A stretch of 64,000 nt of DNA, from positions 3,677,453 through 3,741,452 of the forward strand of contig NC_030993.1 in the NCBI RefSeq assembly GCF_000149955.1, in the 5' to 3' direction. This stretch comes from Fusarium oxysporum f. sp. lycopersici 4287. Taxonomy: Eukaryota > Ascomycota > Sordariomycetes > Hypocreales > Nectriaceae. Positions 33,295 through 45,430 of the stretch are shown here, in pieces; position 1 is the first letter of the stretch; every line of letters begins with the position of its first letter. The translations under genes and the position numbers were made by a program. The notes below the pieces were generated by a model. That model was not told where the DNA came from. It saw only the letters and a list, made by a program, of their open reading frames with translations, and made no database searches.

Positions 33295-35752
33295 ATGGCG
33301 GACCAAGCCACAACAAGCCCAGCCATTAGGAGCCCTCCAGCCCGAAATTCATCACGCGTCCCTGCCATACAGGCACTCCTCCAACAATGGACGCCTCTTC
33401 TACATCCAACAAAGTCACCTGAAGAGGAATTCCAAGAGAAGTATAAGGAAGCACAAGCACGTTTCGATGCGGCGGCGGCCTCAGCATGCGGCCAATCCGA
33501 TACAGCTAGGCTGGATGATGTTCTATCCTGCATCAACCACCTGAAAGTACTAAAGGCGGAGCGTGAAGCGCACAAGGAGGATGAAGAGAGCAAATATCAG
33601 CAGTTGTACTGGGAGCAGCAGGAGGCTCTTGGTCTTGCGTATCTCAACATACTCGGTCCTGAGCTGGGTGACAAAGTGTGTAGCAAGTGGCGACAGATTG
33701 CTCAGCTGCCTTTGAACAATCCTGCCCAGCCGGATGCTATCGCTGGCCCATCTTCTCAAGTGACGACTAACTCATACGTTACCCCGAATGCGAGCCCTAT
33801 CTTACAGTCGTTCCATCCACCGAATCCCAGAGCGCAGAATGAGTCTGCTCCCATCCTTCCTGCTGCCGAAAGATCAAGGGATCAAGAAACACACGCTATC
33901 AGCCGACCTCTAGACGAAAGCCAACAGTCCTCGAAGGTTCAACATAAGAGACCTGCGAATCCCCCTCAAGGGACCACCCCCCGCCCTGCCAAGCGACCCC
34001 GATCAAATGCGCCTCAACCACGAGGACCTCTCACCGGCGACCGAGCGATCGACTTCGACGACGTATACCAAGACGGCAACGCCGAGACGAAATACATAAT
34101 CACCAAGCACAAGGGCTTCTGGTACATTCTCGAGTGCAAGGAGCATAACCTGCATTTCATGAGCAATAACCCTATCCACGGAGCTCGCAGACACTTGACA
34201 GCTGAAGCACATGGCTCCTTAAACGCCAAGTACGACGAGACAGTTCGTCTGCTCGGAACAAGAGTTCTGAATTGTAATGAGGACCAAGCCAAGCTGAACA
34301 ATGAAGTCGTGCATAGACGTACTTACGCGCATTACGGCAGACCTCTTAGCAGTGTCTCAGCAGGGCCAGCGCATTCCAGTGAGGGGCCTCAAACGAGAAG
34401 TACTCAGTTTCTCACTGGTATCGATCCACAGCCCGGCGAAGTGTATACAACCTTTTGGAAGGAGACGAAGCGATTCTACGCTATCCTTGTGCTACCGTGG
34501 GGTAGTTTCCGCCCTTTTGGCTGGGACATGAATCTCAAGGATAACACGGGCCTTTTGAGGAAGAACATTCCTACGTGCTATAAGTACGATCATGTGACTG
34601 AGAAGGTTGAGTGGGCTGAGCTCTATAGGCCTGGTGGCAAGTATCATCATAAGCGCAAGTATCCAGTCATGTATATCGACGCACCTGTTTTTCCATGGGA
34701 GTGTGCTGTCGGATGGGTTCCGGTCAATGAGTTTCATCCCTATGATCCCAACGATGAGGGGATTCCTCATAAGGATAAGGTCGATGAGTTTATCCTCGGC
34801 ATGAAGGAGCGGGATCGTTTGAGGAACGGTGATGAAGAATTGGGAACAGCTGGTAAGTTAGGCTAGAAAAGAAAGCGCACGTGAGTTATGGCTAATCTTG
34901 TATCTGATAGGACATCAAGCTACCGACCTGGCGCCGGGTCATGTCTCGGATCAGCAGCAGAGCACAGAAGTCGAGCACCCACCACTAGGATCATCCATAC
35001 GTTTAGCGATCGAGATCCCAGACGACGACAGCGACACTGAAGAAGTGCCCGGTATCATGCCCCAAGATGCTGACTGTACACCGGATGAGCCACGGGTCAA
35101 GACCGAGCCGGCGAACCAAGAAGTTCCGACACAAGCTCCCGATGCTGCTATGGCACAGACAACTACCAACTCGGTCGGCTCAGAGACAGCTAATCAGTGG
35201 AAAGGCCTTGATGATACACCGACTGTTCCCAACCCCAATCCGGCCCTTGATTCCAATGGCGTCCCTCATCCTGCAGCACCGAATACCCCCACGATCGAGA
35301 ATCCCAGTATCTCTTCCTCCAGTGCACCCGGCGGGCAGGTATACGATCATCTACAAGCACCGTGCTGGAGGGCGCCTCAGCCGCGAGAGCACCAGTTAGT
35401 TCCGAGCGAAGACATTTCACAGCCTAGTCCTCGCGCCCCGGAAGCCCTAATGACTCCCGGAGACCAGAATCTGCCTCCGGCTGCAACTGGACCTAGCACG
35501 TCAGCGCCATTGGCACGCATGGATGGTCACGCTGCGTTTGAGAAGTATGCTCCGCTGGACCTGTATGGCTACCTAGCCCCTAACTATACCGCAAGCACGA
35601 CTGCAGATGTCGCAGGGAATGGCGGTTTGGCATGGATGACCCCAGCTCAGAACGCGACAGAGGTAGCGCGCGACCGTGAGATAGACATTCGAAAAGCAGC
35701 TGCCAGACGAAGCAATTGGCGACATCCATTCATCAGTGACGATACTGATTAA
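33295..35752 (+). CDS. Conserved-looking fungal protein of unknown function with a candidate Cys/His metal site
   Basis: Exon 33295-34852, intron 34853-34910 (gtaagt...gatag), exon 34911-35752; phases match and give 799 residues. Residues 40-115 are charged and likely coiled coil. Residues 150-250 are Pro/Ser/Gln-rich and end in a basic RPAKRPRS patch that could be a nuclear signal. Residues 255-335 form a compact block containing Cys281, His284, His300 and His306 (C-x2-H-x15-H-x5-H), a possible zinc site. Residues 365-500 form a second globular block (GEVYTTFWKETKRFYAILVL...), loosely reminiscent of a small beta-barrel reader domain. The C-terminal third is low-complexity. I infer a nuclear protein; no function is claimed. 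Confidence 0.8.
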
Positions 35753-35837
35753 ACAAAAATACACATTTAAGGCGGGGTTATGTCTTGGAAAAGTACACAT
35801 TACTCTATTAATATCTTTCTCTACATAGTCATAAACT

Positions 35838-36833
35838 CTACAGCTTAGGCACAACAACGCCCTCCCTCAACCTCATAATAGACTGCTGCGTATTACTCGC
35901 GATTAAATTCCCATGCTTATCCCACAACTTCCCCTCCGAATATGTTCTATTCCCCCCGCCCCTACTCGTCTTCCTCTCTCTAACATGCCACTCCCCCATC
36001 TTGACCTCCGGCACAAAAATCCTCAACGCAAAGTCCAGCGTCGAACAAGCAGCAGTGTCGTCAAACCACATATTATTATGGCTCAAGGGCAAGAATGAAA
36101 GACCGCCGTCCATGAGGAATGCTAGCGCGCTCATGTTGGCGGTTGGTGTTGGGAGATCGTGGAGGGCGCGCTGCCACTCGGCGGATACTTTTTCCGTGAT
36201 GGGGAGGTGGTCTTGGGTTGTTTTGGTGTTTCGTGCTGCGCCGGAGAGGTTCTGGGAGGATACGCCGGCGGTGCAGTAGCGCGTCTCAAAGAAATCTGCA
36301 TTCGCTGCAAAAGACTTGGTGAATTCCTTGCCTTGCTTCTCAGTAGCACTGCCTTTCTCCAACAACCCCTTCACCAACTCCTCCAAATTCGGACAATCCT
36401 CCGCCCTCGGCCACTTGGAGCACGTTGCCTCAGAGTAATCCCAGCTCGAAGGCTCAATTACATGAAAATCCGCGAGGACTTCCATACAAACACGGAATTT
36501 CCCGTTAGGTTGCTGCTGCTTAACCTGAACCCTTCGTGTAGCGAAAGATCGCGTATCTCGAATGTTGGTTACACTGCAGTGGAGTTTCTTATCGGTTGAT
36601 GCTGGGCCATGGAAGTGGCCTAGCACAGAGTACAGCGACATTGAGGGCGGTGCTGTGTGACATGCTGCGTTGACGGCGATGCTGGCTGTGCAGCCGCCGT
36701 ACGCTATGGGCATGGCGTTGCCCATTCTGATGGGGTTGAGGCGGGAGACATATTCTCCGGGGGAGACTTGGTCTACTGCCACTTGCTCCGCTAATGTTGG
36801 GGCCATCTTGTTGGTTGGATTTGAGAGGTGCAA
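35838..36833 (-). CDS. Acyl-CoA thioesterase (TesB-like double hotdog)
   Basis: Single exon, 331 residues (a second ATG at 36806 would give 322). Typical type-II acyl-CoA thioesterase features: GGCTASIAVNAA and LYSVLGHFHGPASTDKKLHC in the first hotdog with DTRSFATRRVQVKQ, and in the second hotdog LSFLPLSHNNMWFDDTAACSTLDFALRIF with a C-terminal QQSIMRLR block. The family hydrolyses acyl-CoA to free fatty acid and CoA. The C-terminus is PKL, a near-match to the peroxisomal PTS1 tripeptide consensus, so peroxisomal location is possible but unproven. The gene ends 85 bases from the convergent gene on its left. Confidence 0.9.
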   Translation of the reverse strand: MHLSNPTNKMAPTLAEQVAVDQVSPGEYVSRLNPIRMGNAMPIAYGGCTASIAVNAACHTAPPSMSLYSVLGHFHGPASTDKKLHCSVTNIRDTRSFATRRVQVKQQQPNGKFRVCMEVLADFHVIEPSSWDYSEATCSKWPRAEDCPNLEELVKGLLEKGSATEKQGKEFTKSFAANADFFETRYCTAGVSSQNLSGAARNTKTTQDHLPITEKVSAEWQRALHDLPTPTANMSALAFLMDGGLSFLPLSHNNMWFDDTAACSTLDFALRIFVPEVKMGEWHVRERKTSRGGGNRTYSEGKLWDKHGNLIASNTQQSIMRLREGVVVPKL

Positions 36834-38750
36834 GGAGAGTGTTGAATGGAATTGGGTATTTTAATAGGAGATACTCATGGCTTCAATAACAACGTTTAAG
36901 CTCGGTATTAAGTGGGTCTACCTCGGCTCGGTTACTTCAAGAGTGGATCTGAGATCTGGTGCTTATCTCGATAAGATGCGCTGTATCGTGATGCGACAGC
37001 GTAGCTGCGTAACATTGCAGAATTAGCTGCATTGTTATTGTATCATGATGCTCTTTATACCGCTGTTCTGGACAGTCAAAGAAAAGGGTTGCATTCCCCT
37101 GATATAAAGAGACACCGTAGACATCTCGTGGGATTGATTGTGGTTCAGCGGATTATTATATATCCGCGGCCGAAGTATTGCAGCTTGCCCTTTATCTTAA
37201 ACTTCTTCTCGGCAAGAATTAGCAAGATGTAGTTATGATATAATAAATAGAGAAAGTAAGAGAAATGATTAGCTCTATTCGATGACCTGCTATAGACTTT
37301 TCTTTGTATCTGATGAAATGGCTGTTTTAACCTCGGTCTATAGAGTCATAAGCTGATTGGCCAGGCAAGGATTATTGGCTTACTACATAACAGAGCCCAG
37401 ACTTTAATAAAGCTCGTCGCCGGCGACGAGTTTTACAGCAACGGGTAATAGTTGTTCCGACGGCTAGGAGAGAGTCTTTGACGAGCTTGTTATTTATAAA
37501 AGGTTAAGCATTTTAATAAGAGTATTTATAGTTAAATTATATTATTTCTTATTCTTTAGATAGTAATTATCGTCTTAGAATCTCACTCTTACTATTTAGA
37601 CTTTTTAAAATGGGATGTGCTCTCCGTGTTTTTGTGTCAAGTCGGGAACCTACCGTCTGACAATCATAAAAGCGTCACTTCATATAAATATTTCGCTGCT
37701 TCATCTTAGGACAATGCAAACATTTTTAATTTAATTCTTTGTCTATTTTGACAGCATGCCGATTCCTGTTTCTTTTCGGGGTTTAATTTATTAATCTCAT
37801 CGAAATGTGTAGGGTAACGCGTCTCCCGCATTGACCACTCATAAACTCTAAGACCGATCGCGACTCAAAGGACGGCAGATCTATCTCTCCGATCATGGCG
37901 GATAATTAGCCCGATTATTCTCTGCATAGTGCACACAGTCAGACTAAGAAATAACGTATGATGGACCCGTCATGCCAAAACGGATTCATCCAATAATGTT
38001 CAACGTGGCTTACATCTTATCAATCCAGAAGCTTGGCATTTCAACCAAGTGGGACTAAGTAACAAGCATAACAATCCAGCAATTCGATGGCTCAATCAAA
38101 CCTGCATATTCAGCTCGCACTCGTTCTTCGCTGTCGCGTCACGTTAACCGCGGATAGCGAGAGCCAGAGCGACGCAGAATAAGACACCCGTTACGTCGTG
38201 ATGCATCATACCCTCGTGACAAGATGAAACCCAAAGACCGAAATCATCACAGAATAACTTCTCAGTTGTGTCAGATTCACCCATCCATTACATGGCATCC
38301 ACCCCATCAGAGCCGCAAACCGCAAAACTCGCGTTCCGAGAAGCTCTTCCGAATCAGGGCTCCTCTTCATAAGCGAGATGTCAGTCCTGCTCGGGCACCC
38401 GCGGGTTCCTTGCACAGTGGGTAACGAATCCACTTCCTCACCAATGATAATCGCCGTGTCCGTCGGGCCGGGTCGATTTGATAGAAATGGCATTTCATGG
38501 GGTGATTGTCCCGCGGGGGACCCGGGGGGAAAGAGGGTAATATTCGTAAAAAGATTTGATCTTCTCCCGACTCCGTCTGTCCGTTATGTTCTGGAAAGAC
38601 CGAATGTGATTCAATCGCCCTAATTCATCTGCGGCTCTGAAGGCTTGATGCACATACATAAGCATAACTGAACCGCATGCTATGACTTTAGCTTAAATAG
38701 ACCTCCTTGTCTCAATTGAGTCGATCTTCACTCGAACAATTTCATCAAAA
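36834..38750. other. Intergenic region with AT-rich block
   Basis: About 1.9 kb. The stretch 37480-37610 is extremely AT-rich, as in RIP-eroded repeats; no element can be named. 38090-38640 is GC-rich and probably part of the ABC transporter promoter. Short frames here lack motifs. Confidence 0.5.
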
Positions 38751-41700
38751 ATGACAACACCACTCTCGAGGACAATGTCCTCTCACAGCAAACACGACGA
38801 CGACCACTCCGACTCAACAGCCGATACACCAACAGAAGAACCTCAAGAAAACATCACCCAGCACATCAGCAACTTAGCCCGTCAACTCTCCCGCGTCTCA
38901 ACAACAGCCGGCAACGAACTACACGCCTTCTCACCCCAACCCGGCACTAAGCTAGACCCCAACTCACCAACCTTTGATCCAAGAGCTTGGGTAAAAGCCT
39001 TCGTGAGGCTAGTCGAGTCCGACGCTGGAGCAGCGCCGCCGCGCAGTCTGGGCGTTGCGTTCAAGAACTTGAATGTTTACGGCTGGGGCACTGGTGCTGA
39101 GCATCAGAAGACTATTGTTGATTATCCTATTGATGTTGTCAAGTATCTTGTTGGTCTGGTTGGCGGCGGGAAGAAGAGACGGGTTGATATCTTGAGGAAT
39201 TTTGAGGGCATTGTTGATGAGGGAGAGTTGTTACTTGTTCTTGGACCGCCGGGTTCAGGATGTTCGACGCTTTTAAAGACTATTGCTGGTGAGACAGCTG
39301 GTCTTGAAGTTGGTCCTGATTCCTACATGAACTTTCGAGGTATGTCGTTCCCATCTTCTCAAAGACACTCTAACAAGTTCAGGTATCGACGAGAAGAGTA
39401 TTCGCCGCTCATTCCGCGGCGACGTTCTCTACAACGCCGAGATCGACTGCCATCTCGCCCATCTCACCGTCGGCGAGACCCTCTCCTTCGCCTCGTCCGC
39501 CCACTCACCACGTCACGTCCCCGGCGGGGTAACTCGTTCTCAAGCCGACACCATGATGCGCGATGTCATGATGGCCATCTTCGGCATCAGCCACACAGTT
39601 GATACTCGTGTCGGCAGTGACTTTGTGCGCGGTGTAAGCGGTGGTGAGAGGAAGCGAGTCAGTATCGCTGAGGCTGCGCTCACGGGAGCAAAGCTGCAGT
39701 GCTGGGATAATACCACGCGCGGGTTGGACAGTGGGAACGCGATTAACTTTTGTAGGACTTTGAGGTTGCAGGCTGATCTTGTTGGTGTTGCTGCTGCGGT
39801 GGCGATTTACCAGGCGCCGCAGTCTGCGTACGATGTAAGTGCCCTGACATGACGCTCATAGACATGGACACTAACGAGGGCAGTTGTTTGATCGTGTGAC
39901 GGTCTTGTATGAGGGTCATCAGATATTCTTTGGCCGCATCAACGAAGCGAAGCAGTATTTTGAGAATCTCGGCTTCGAGTGTAAGTCCTCCACGAACCTC
40001 TGTATCTCAAGTCAAGCTGACAATTCAGGCCCCGATCGCCAAACGACGCCCGACTTCCTCACCTCAATGACCAGCCCCCAAGAGCGCCGCGTAAGGTCAG
40101 GCTTCGAATCCTCCGCCCCCCGAACCCCCCAAGAATTCGCCGAGCGCTGGCAATCCAGCCCCCAACGCAAAGCCCTCCTGCAAGAAATCGCCGCGTACGA
40201 AGCAAACCACCCGCCCGCGCAGCGTCTCGAAGAGTATAAATCCTCCCGCCGGGCCGAACAGTTCAAGAACCAGCGATCCAAGTCTCCATATACAATCTCG
40301 TACCTTGCGCAGGTGAAGCTTACTCTTTGGAGAGGTTGGAGGCGATTGCTGGCTGATCCGGGATTTACTATCGCGTCGTTGATATTTAACCTTATCATGG
40401 CGCTTGTTTTGGGGACGATGTTTTTTAACTTGAAGGATGATAGTTCGAGTTTTTACTACCGTGGTGGATTGATCTTTTTTGCATTGTTGTTTAATGCTTT
40501 TGCGAGTCAGCTTGAGGTATGTCCGGTTTTCCATCATGAGGAGATTTACTAACAGCTTAGGTCCTTACTGTTTATGCTGAACGCCCTGTTGTCGAGAAGC
40601 ATAACCGCTATGCGTTCTACCATCAATCCGCGCAAGCTATCGCAAGTTATATCATCGACCTCCCCTACAAAACCATCAACATGATCATCTTCAACTTGCT
40701 TATCTACTTCATGGCCCATCTCCGCCGCGACGCAGGCCACTTCTTCTTCTTCTGTCTGACCTCCTACCTCACTACGCTTGTAATGTCATGTATCTACCGC
40801 ACCCTCGCATGCGTTACCCGCACGACCCATCAAGCCATGATCCCCGTATCGATTATTAGTCTTGGACTTATGATTTACACGGGCTTCACCATGCCGACGG
40901 ATTACATGCTTGGATGGTCGAGATGGATGAACTACATCAATCCTTTGGCTTATGCCTTTGAGGCGTTGATGGCGAGTGAGTTCCATAATCGAAAGTTTGC
41001 CTGTGCGGGTATGGTTCCCCAGGGCCCGGGCTACGACGACCTTCCCGCCAATTCTCGCATTTGCTCTGTTGTTGGTGCTGAGCCTGGGTCGTCTATGGTC
41101 GATGGCGATAGGTATATCAACATGTCCTTCAAGTACTACAACTCTAACAAATGGCGGTATGCAACACCTTTTCTCTCATATGACGTATATTGACTTGTCA
41201 CAGCAACATTGGCATCCTTCTTGGCTTCCTCTTCGGGTTTCTCATCTTGTATATCATCGCAGCTGAACACGCGAAGCCTCCCAGGAACAAGGGAGAAGTT
41301 CTCGTCTTCCGTAAGGGCCGCATGCCTTCGAACTTTGAGAAGGATCACGGCGATGTCGAGACTCAGGCTACTGATCGACCTGTCGTTGCTGAGAAGGTGA
41401 ATAACAACCCTTCAAGTGGACTCACTGCTGGAGCCTCTGTGTTTCATTGGGAAGACCTCTGCTACGATATCCAGATCAAGGGTAAGGACCGTCGACTACT
41501 GGATCATGTTGACGGATGGGTCAAGCCTGGCAAATCAACAGCTTTAATGGTATGTTCTCTTCCACTACCTTCTTATCTAGGCCTCAACTGACTCTTCAGG
41601 GCGTGTCTGGCGCTGGCAAAACAACCCTTCTCGACGTCCTCGCAACCCGCGTAACAATGGGCGTCGTATCCGGAAACACCCACATCGACGGCCTCGCAAC

Positions 41701-43793
41701 CGACTCCTCCTTCCAACACCGCGTCGGCTACGTCCAACAACAAGATCTCCACCTCACAACAATGACCGTCCGCGAAGCCCTCGAGTTCAGCGCCCTCCTC
41801 CGCCAATCCGCCGAGATCCCCCGCTCTGAGAAGCTCGCTTACGTAGAGCACGTCATTGACATGCTGGACATGCAGGAGTTTTCAGATGCTGTTATCGGAA
41901 CGCCTGGTGAGGGTTTGAACGTCGAGCAGAGGAAACGATTGACCATTGGTGTTGAGTTGGCTGCTAGACCACAGTTGTTGGTATTTTTGGATGAACCGAC
42001 TAGTGGGCTGGATTCGCAGACTAGTTGGGCGATTTGTGATCTTATTGAGAAGCTTACGGCTAGGNNNNNNNNNNNNNNNNNNNNNNNNNNNNNNNNNNNN
42101 NNNNNNNNNNNNNNNNNNNNNNNNNNNNNNNNNNNNNNNNNNNNNNNNNNNNNNNNNNNNNNNNNNNNNNNNNNNNNNNNNNNNNNNNNNNNNNNNNNNN
42201 NNNNNNNNNNNNNNNNNNNNNNNNNNNNNNNNNNNNNNNNNNNNNNNNNNNNNNNNNNNNNNNNNNNNNNNNNNNNNNNNNNNNNNNNNNNNNNNNNNNN
42301 NNNNNNNNNNNNNNNNNNNNNNNNNNNNNNNNNNNNNNNNNNNNNNNNNNNNNNNNNNNNNNNNNNNNNNNNNNNNNNNNNNNNNNNNNNNNNNNNNNNN
42401 NNNNNNNNNNNNNNNNNNNNNNNNNNNNNNNNNNNNNNNNNNNNNNNNNNNNNNNNNNNNNNNNNNNNNNNNNNNNNNNNNNNNNNNNNNNNNNNNNNNN
42501 NNNNNNNNNNNNNNNNNNNNNNNNNNNNNNNNNNNNNNNNNNNNNNNNNNNNNNNNNNNNNNNNNNNNNNNNNNNNNNNNNNNNNNNNNNNNNNNNNNNN
42601 NNNNNNNNNNNNNNNNNNNNNNNNNNNNNNNNNNNNNNNNNNNNNNNNNNNNNNNNNNNNNNNNNNNNNNNNNNNNNNNNNNNNNNNNNNNNNNNNNNNN
42701 NNNNNNNNNNNNNNNNNNNNNNNNNNNNNNNNNNNNNNNNNNNNNNNNNNNNNNNNNNNNNNNNNNNNNNNNNNNNNNNNNNNNNNNNNNNNNNNNNNNN
42801 NNNNNNNNNNNNNNNNNNNNNNNNNNNNNNNNNNNNNNNNNNNNNNNNNNNNNNNNNNNNNNNNNNNNNNNNNNNNNNNNNNNNNNNNNNNNNNTCATGT
42901 ACATGGTTCTCTTCCAGAGTCTCAGCGATCAGATCATGCCCATGTTCCTACCCCAGCGTGATCTATATGAAGTCCGCGAGCGTCCATCCAAGATCTACCG
43001 CTGGAACAGTAAGTCCTTCTCCTCATCACTTCAAAGCGCGCTCTGACAAGTTCCAGCATACATCCTGTCCAACATCCTCGTTGAAGCAGCTTGGAATACC
43101 TTCATGGCTGTCCTTATCTACTTCACCTGGTACTACCCCGTCGGCTTCGTCCGCAACACTACTTCCGACGATCAAGCCATCCGAGGCTTCCTTGTCTTCT
43201 TGTACCTTTGGATGTTCATGCTCTTCACCAGTACTTTCTCTCACGCAGCCATCGTTTGTATCGCTACTGCTGAAGAAGCTGGTGTCATCGCGACCTTGTT
43301 GTGGATGCTTTCCATCTCGTTTTGCGGGTAAGTCACTCTCCCTTGGATCTATCATGCATATGCTGACTGTTGCAGTGTTGGTGTCGCTTACAAAGATATC
43401 CCCAAGTTCTGGACCTTCATGTATCGCGTCTCACCAGCGACTTACATCGTGGGTGGTATCATGTCGACTTGTGTCTGGGGCTCCAATGTCAAGTGCGCAG
43501 ACAACGAGGTTCTCCAGATGGCTGTCCCTGGCAACATGACTTGCGGTGACTATATGGGTCCTTTCATCAAGGCAGCTGGTGGCTATCTTCTTGATCGCTC
43601 GTCCACTGATGTTTGCAAGTATTGCTCGCTTGCTACGACGGAGGAGTTCTTGCATAGGTTCAACATCAACTATGACGATCGATGGTGGCACTTTGGATTG
43701 CTTTGGGTGTACATCTTTGTCAACTGTGCTGGCGCTCTGGGCTTCTACTGGTTGTTCAGGGTTCCGAGGGGAAGTGGTGTTAAGAGGGCTTAA
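38751..43793 (+). CDS. PDR-type (ABCG) multidrug transporter, with assembly gap
   Basis: Ten visible exon pieces: 38751-39339, 39383-39834, 39884-39980, 40029-40516, 40561-41156, 41204-41549, 41600-42064 (runs into N), 42895-43008, 43057-43327, 43377-43793. Domain order is NBD1-TMD1-NBD2-TMD2, as in full-size PDR pumps. NBD1 has the PDR-type Walker [10 protein letters not shown] (Cys for Lys), signature VSGGERKR and degenerate Walker [14 protein letters not shown]2 has canonical Walker [10 protein letters not shown], the altered signature LNVEQRKR and Walker [15 protein letters not shown]. One catalytic site is therefore degenerate, as usual in this family. TMD segments and the Cys-rich last extracellular loop are visible. 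Fungal members export azoles, plant defence compounds or metabolites. The gap of 830 N hides the end of NBD2 and the start of TMD2. Confidence 0.93.
42065..42894. other. Assembly gap (830 N)
   Basis: Run of N inside the ABC transporter gene, between the second Walker B region and the second transmembrane domain. The stated length may be an estimate. Confidence 0.99.
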
Positions 43794-43986
43794 GATGGAA
43801 GCCTAAGAGGAAATCTTAAGAGGGGATCTTAAGATGCAGCATTTATTTCTAGAATCTCATTTCACATGGATCAAGGCAGCATATCATAGACATAGGATAT
43901 TTAATCAGAGGTTAATGCTTAGATTTAGAATACAAGCAATCAATATATACAAAATGAATAGTAACTGTCCAGTAATGTCGCCTCCC

Positions 43987-45430
43987 CTACTCGATGTTGG
44001 TGGCACTGATATAATCGCACTCAACAGTGGTGAAAGGATCACCGCAACCAACCTCTCGATCCTTATCAATGTATACAGCAGGAAGGTCAAAGTAACAAGT
44101 CGGAATCTTGCCACCAACCAAGCTTCCCAAGTCAACATTGTCATTGGGATTAAGCGCACAGTCCAGAATAGCGCGGTAGTAAACCTCTCTGTTCCCAAGA
44201 CCATAGCTGGCCATCTTGTGATAAACCTCACCCGAAACCTCAGCCCAGTCTCCAACACGGTTAGGCTTAGGATCGTGACGCATGATGTAGAAACAGTACT
44301 CTTCACCCTCTCTAAGAGCCATCCACTGGCGACCAGTAGCGTAACCGCAGTCCTCGCGGCCTGTACGGCGCTTATCAGCAACGAGGTAGAACTTCGCAGC
44401 CTTCATGACGTTGTTGGCAACCTTGGGCTGGATGTTGCCGTAGACAGAGTTGAGCGCCATCTGCACAGCTTCGGCGTTGTCATTGAGAAGGAAGAAACCG
44501 CCGTTGAAGAAGTTTGCGACGGGCTTCTTGTAAGGATCCGGGTTGGGTGTCTTGAGTGCATTGTACTGGTCCTCAGTACCACCGCCCATGACGATGCGCA
44601 TGGTCTCGTCGAGTCGGTCAACAGCTGCCTCGAACAGATCGGCCAAGCCAGCTGAGATGGTACCTTGGTCGATCTCCTCTTGCTTGAGGTTTCCAAAGCT
44701 GGAGAAGATTCCGCCAAGGATGTTAAAGCCGACAGCGAACCCAACCTGCTGAGATTAGCTACGTGTAATTGCAGGGGGGATGGATTATGTACGTTTGTAG
44801 AGAGTCCACTCAGAGCAGCGCCCATCGTGCTGGCGGAAGCTAACCACTTGACCATATCACCAGTGTCATCCTCATTGCCGCCAAAGTCTGTCACCATCTG
44901 ACCGATCCTGAGACCGCTGATGATAGTCTTCTCGGTGATCTTGGTCTTGAGCGCCTTGAACTTGGAGTGCATGCCCTTAGCAGCCTGGAATATCCAGTAC
45001 GAGGTCTTGCTAAGGCTGTCGTCGGTACCGTATTTCTCATACTGTTCAGTGCATTCTATGTTGTTCATGGGGCTGCAATCGTTGTCGAGAATACTGCATC
45101 CCGCGGCGCCAGACTTTCCATCTGTACCGCCAAAGACTCGATCCTCGAGGTTGATGAGCCAGTTGTTTTGGTGTTCTGCTTGGTCAGTTATTGCATCGCG
45201 TAATGGCGGAGAACCATACCCCATTGTTCACGGAGGAAGAAATCTAGTTGATCGCCGGCTTCGGTTTCCATCCAGAGCCTGTCGGCTTCCTCTGGTGTGC
45301 TGAGGACCCAGCCTTTGCAGAGGGTGTCTTTGTTCTCCCAGACATCGGGGACCTTGTTGTCCTGTCTTTTGGTGAGAGGTGAGGCGTAGACGGCGGCAGC
45401 GAGGGTCACGATGGCGGTAGTGGACTTCAT
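43987..45430 (-). CDS. Secreted protein of unknown function (450 residues)
   Basis: Exons 45430-45220, 45175-44793 and 44745-43987 with introns gtatgg...agcag and gtacat...cagcag; phases agree. The chosen start MKSTTAIVTLAAAVYAS gives a classical signal peptide followed by LTKRQ, a Kex2-like Lys-Arg site; an upstream in-frame ATG at 45481 would bury it. The mature protein has at least eight Cys (for example CSILDNDCS, ECTEQY, DCGYATGRQ, YCFYI, CYFDLP, GCGDPFTTVEC), suggesting disulfides, and a central Gly/Ala-rich hydrophobic stretch (about residues 190-225). The general look recalls the C-terminal regions of killer-toxin-like fungal chitinases, but no chitinase domain is present and this resemblance is only an impression. 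The 3' end faces the ABC transporter stop, 194 bases away. Confidence 0.8.

Noticed and set aside
36159..36599. 146-codon plus-strand frame inside the thioesterase gene
   Set aside because: Shadow of the minus-strand thioesterase, whose motifs are unambiguous.
41573..41851. 92-codon minus-strand frame in the ABC transporter
   Set aside because: Antisense shadow of the second nucleotide-binding domain.
43834..44655. 273-codon plus-strand frame opposite the secreted protein
   Set aside because: Antisense to a spliced gene with signal peptide and consistent introns; codon shadow.
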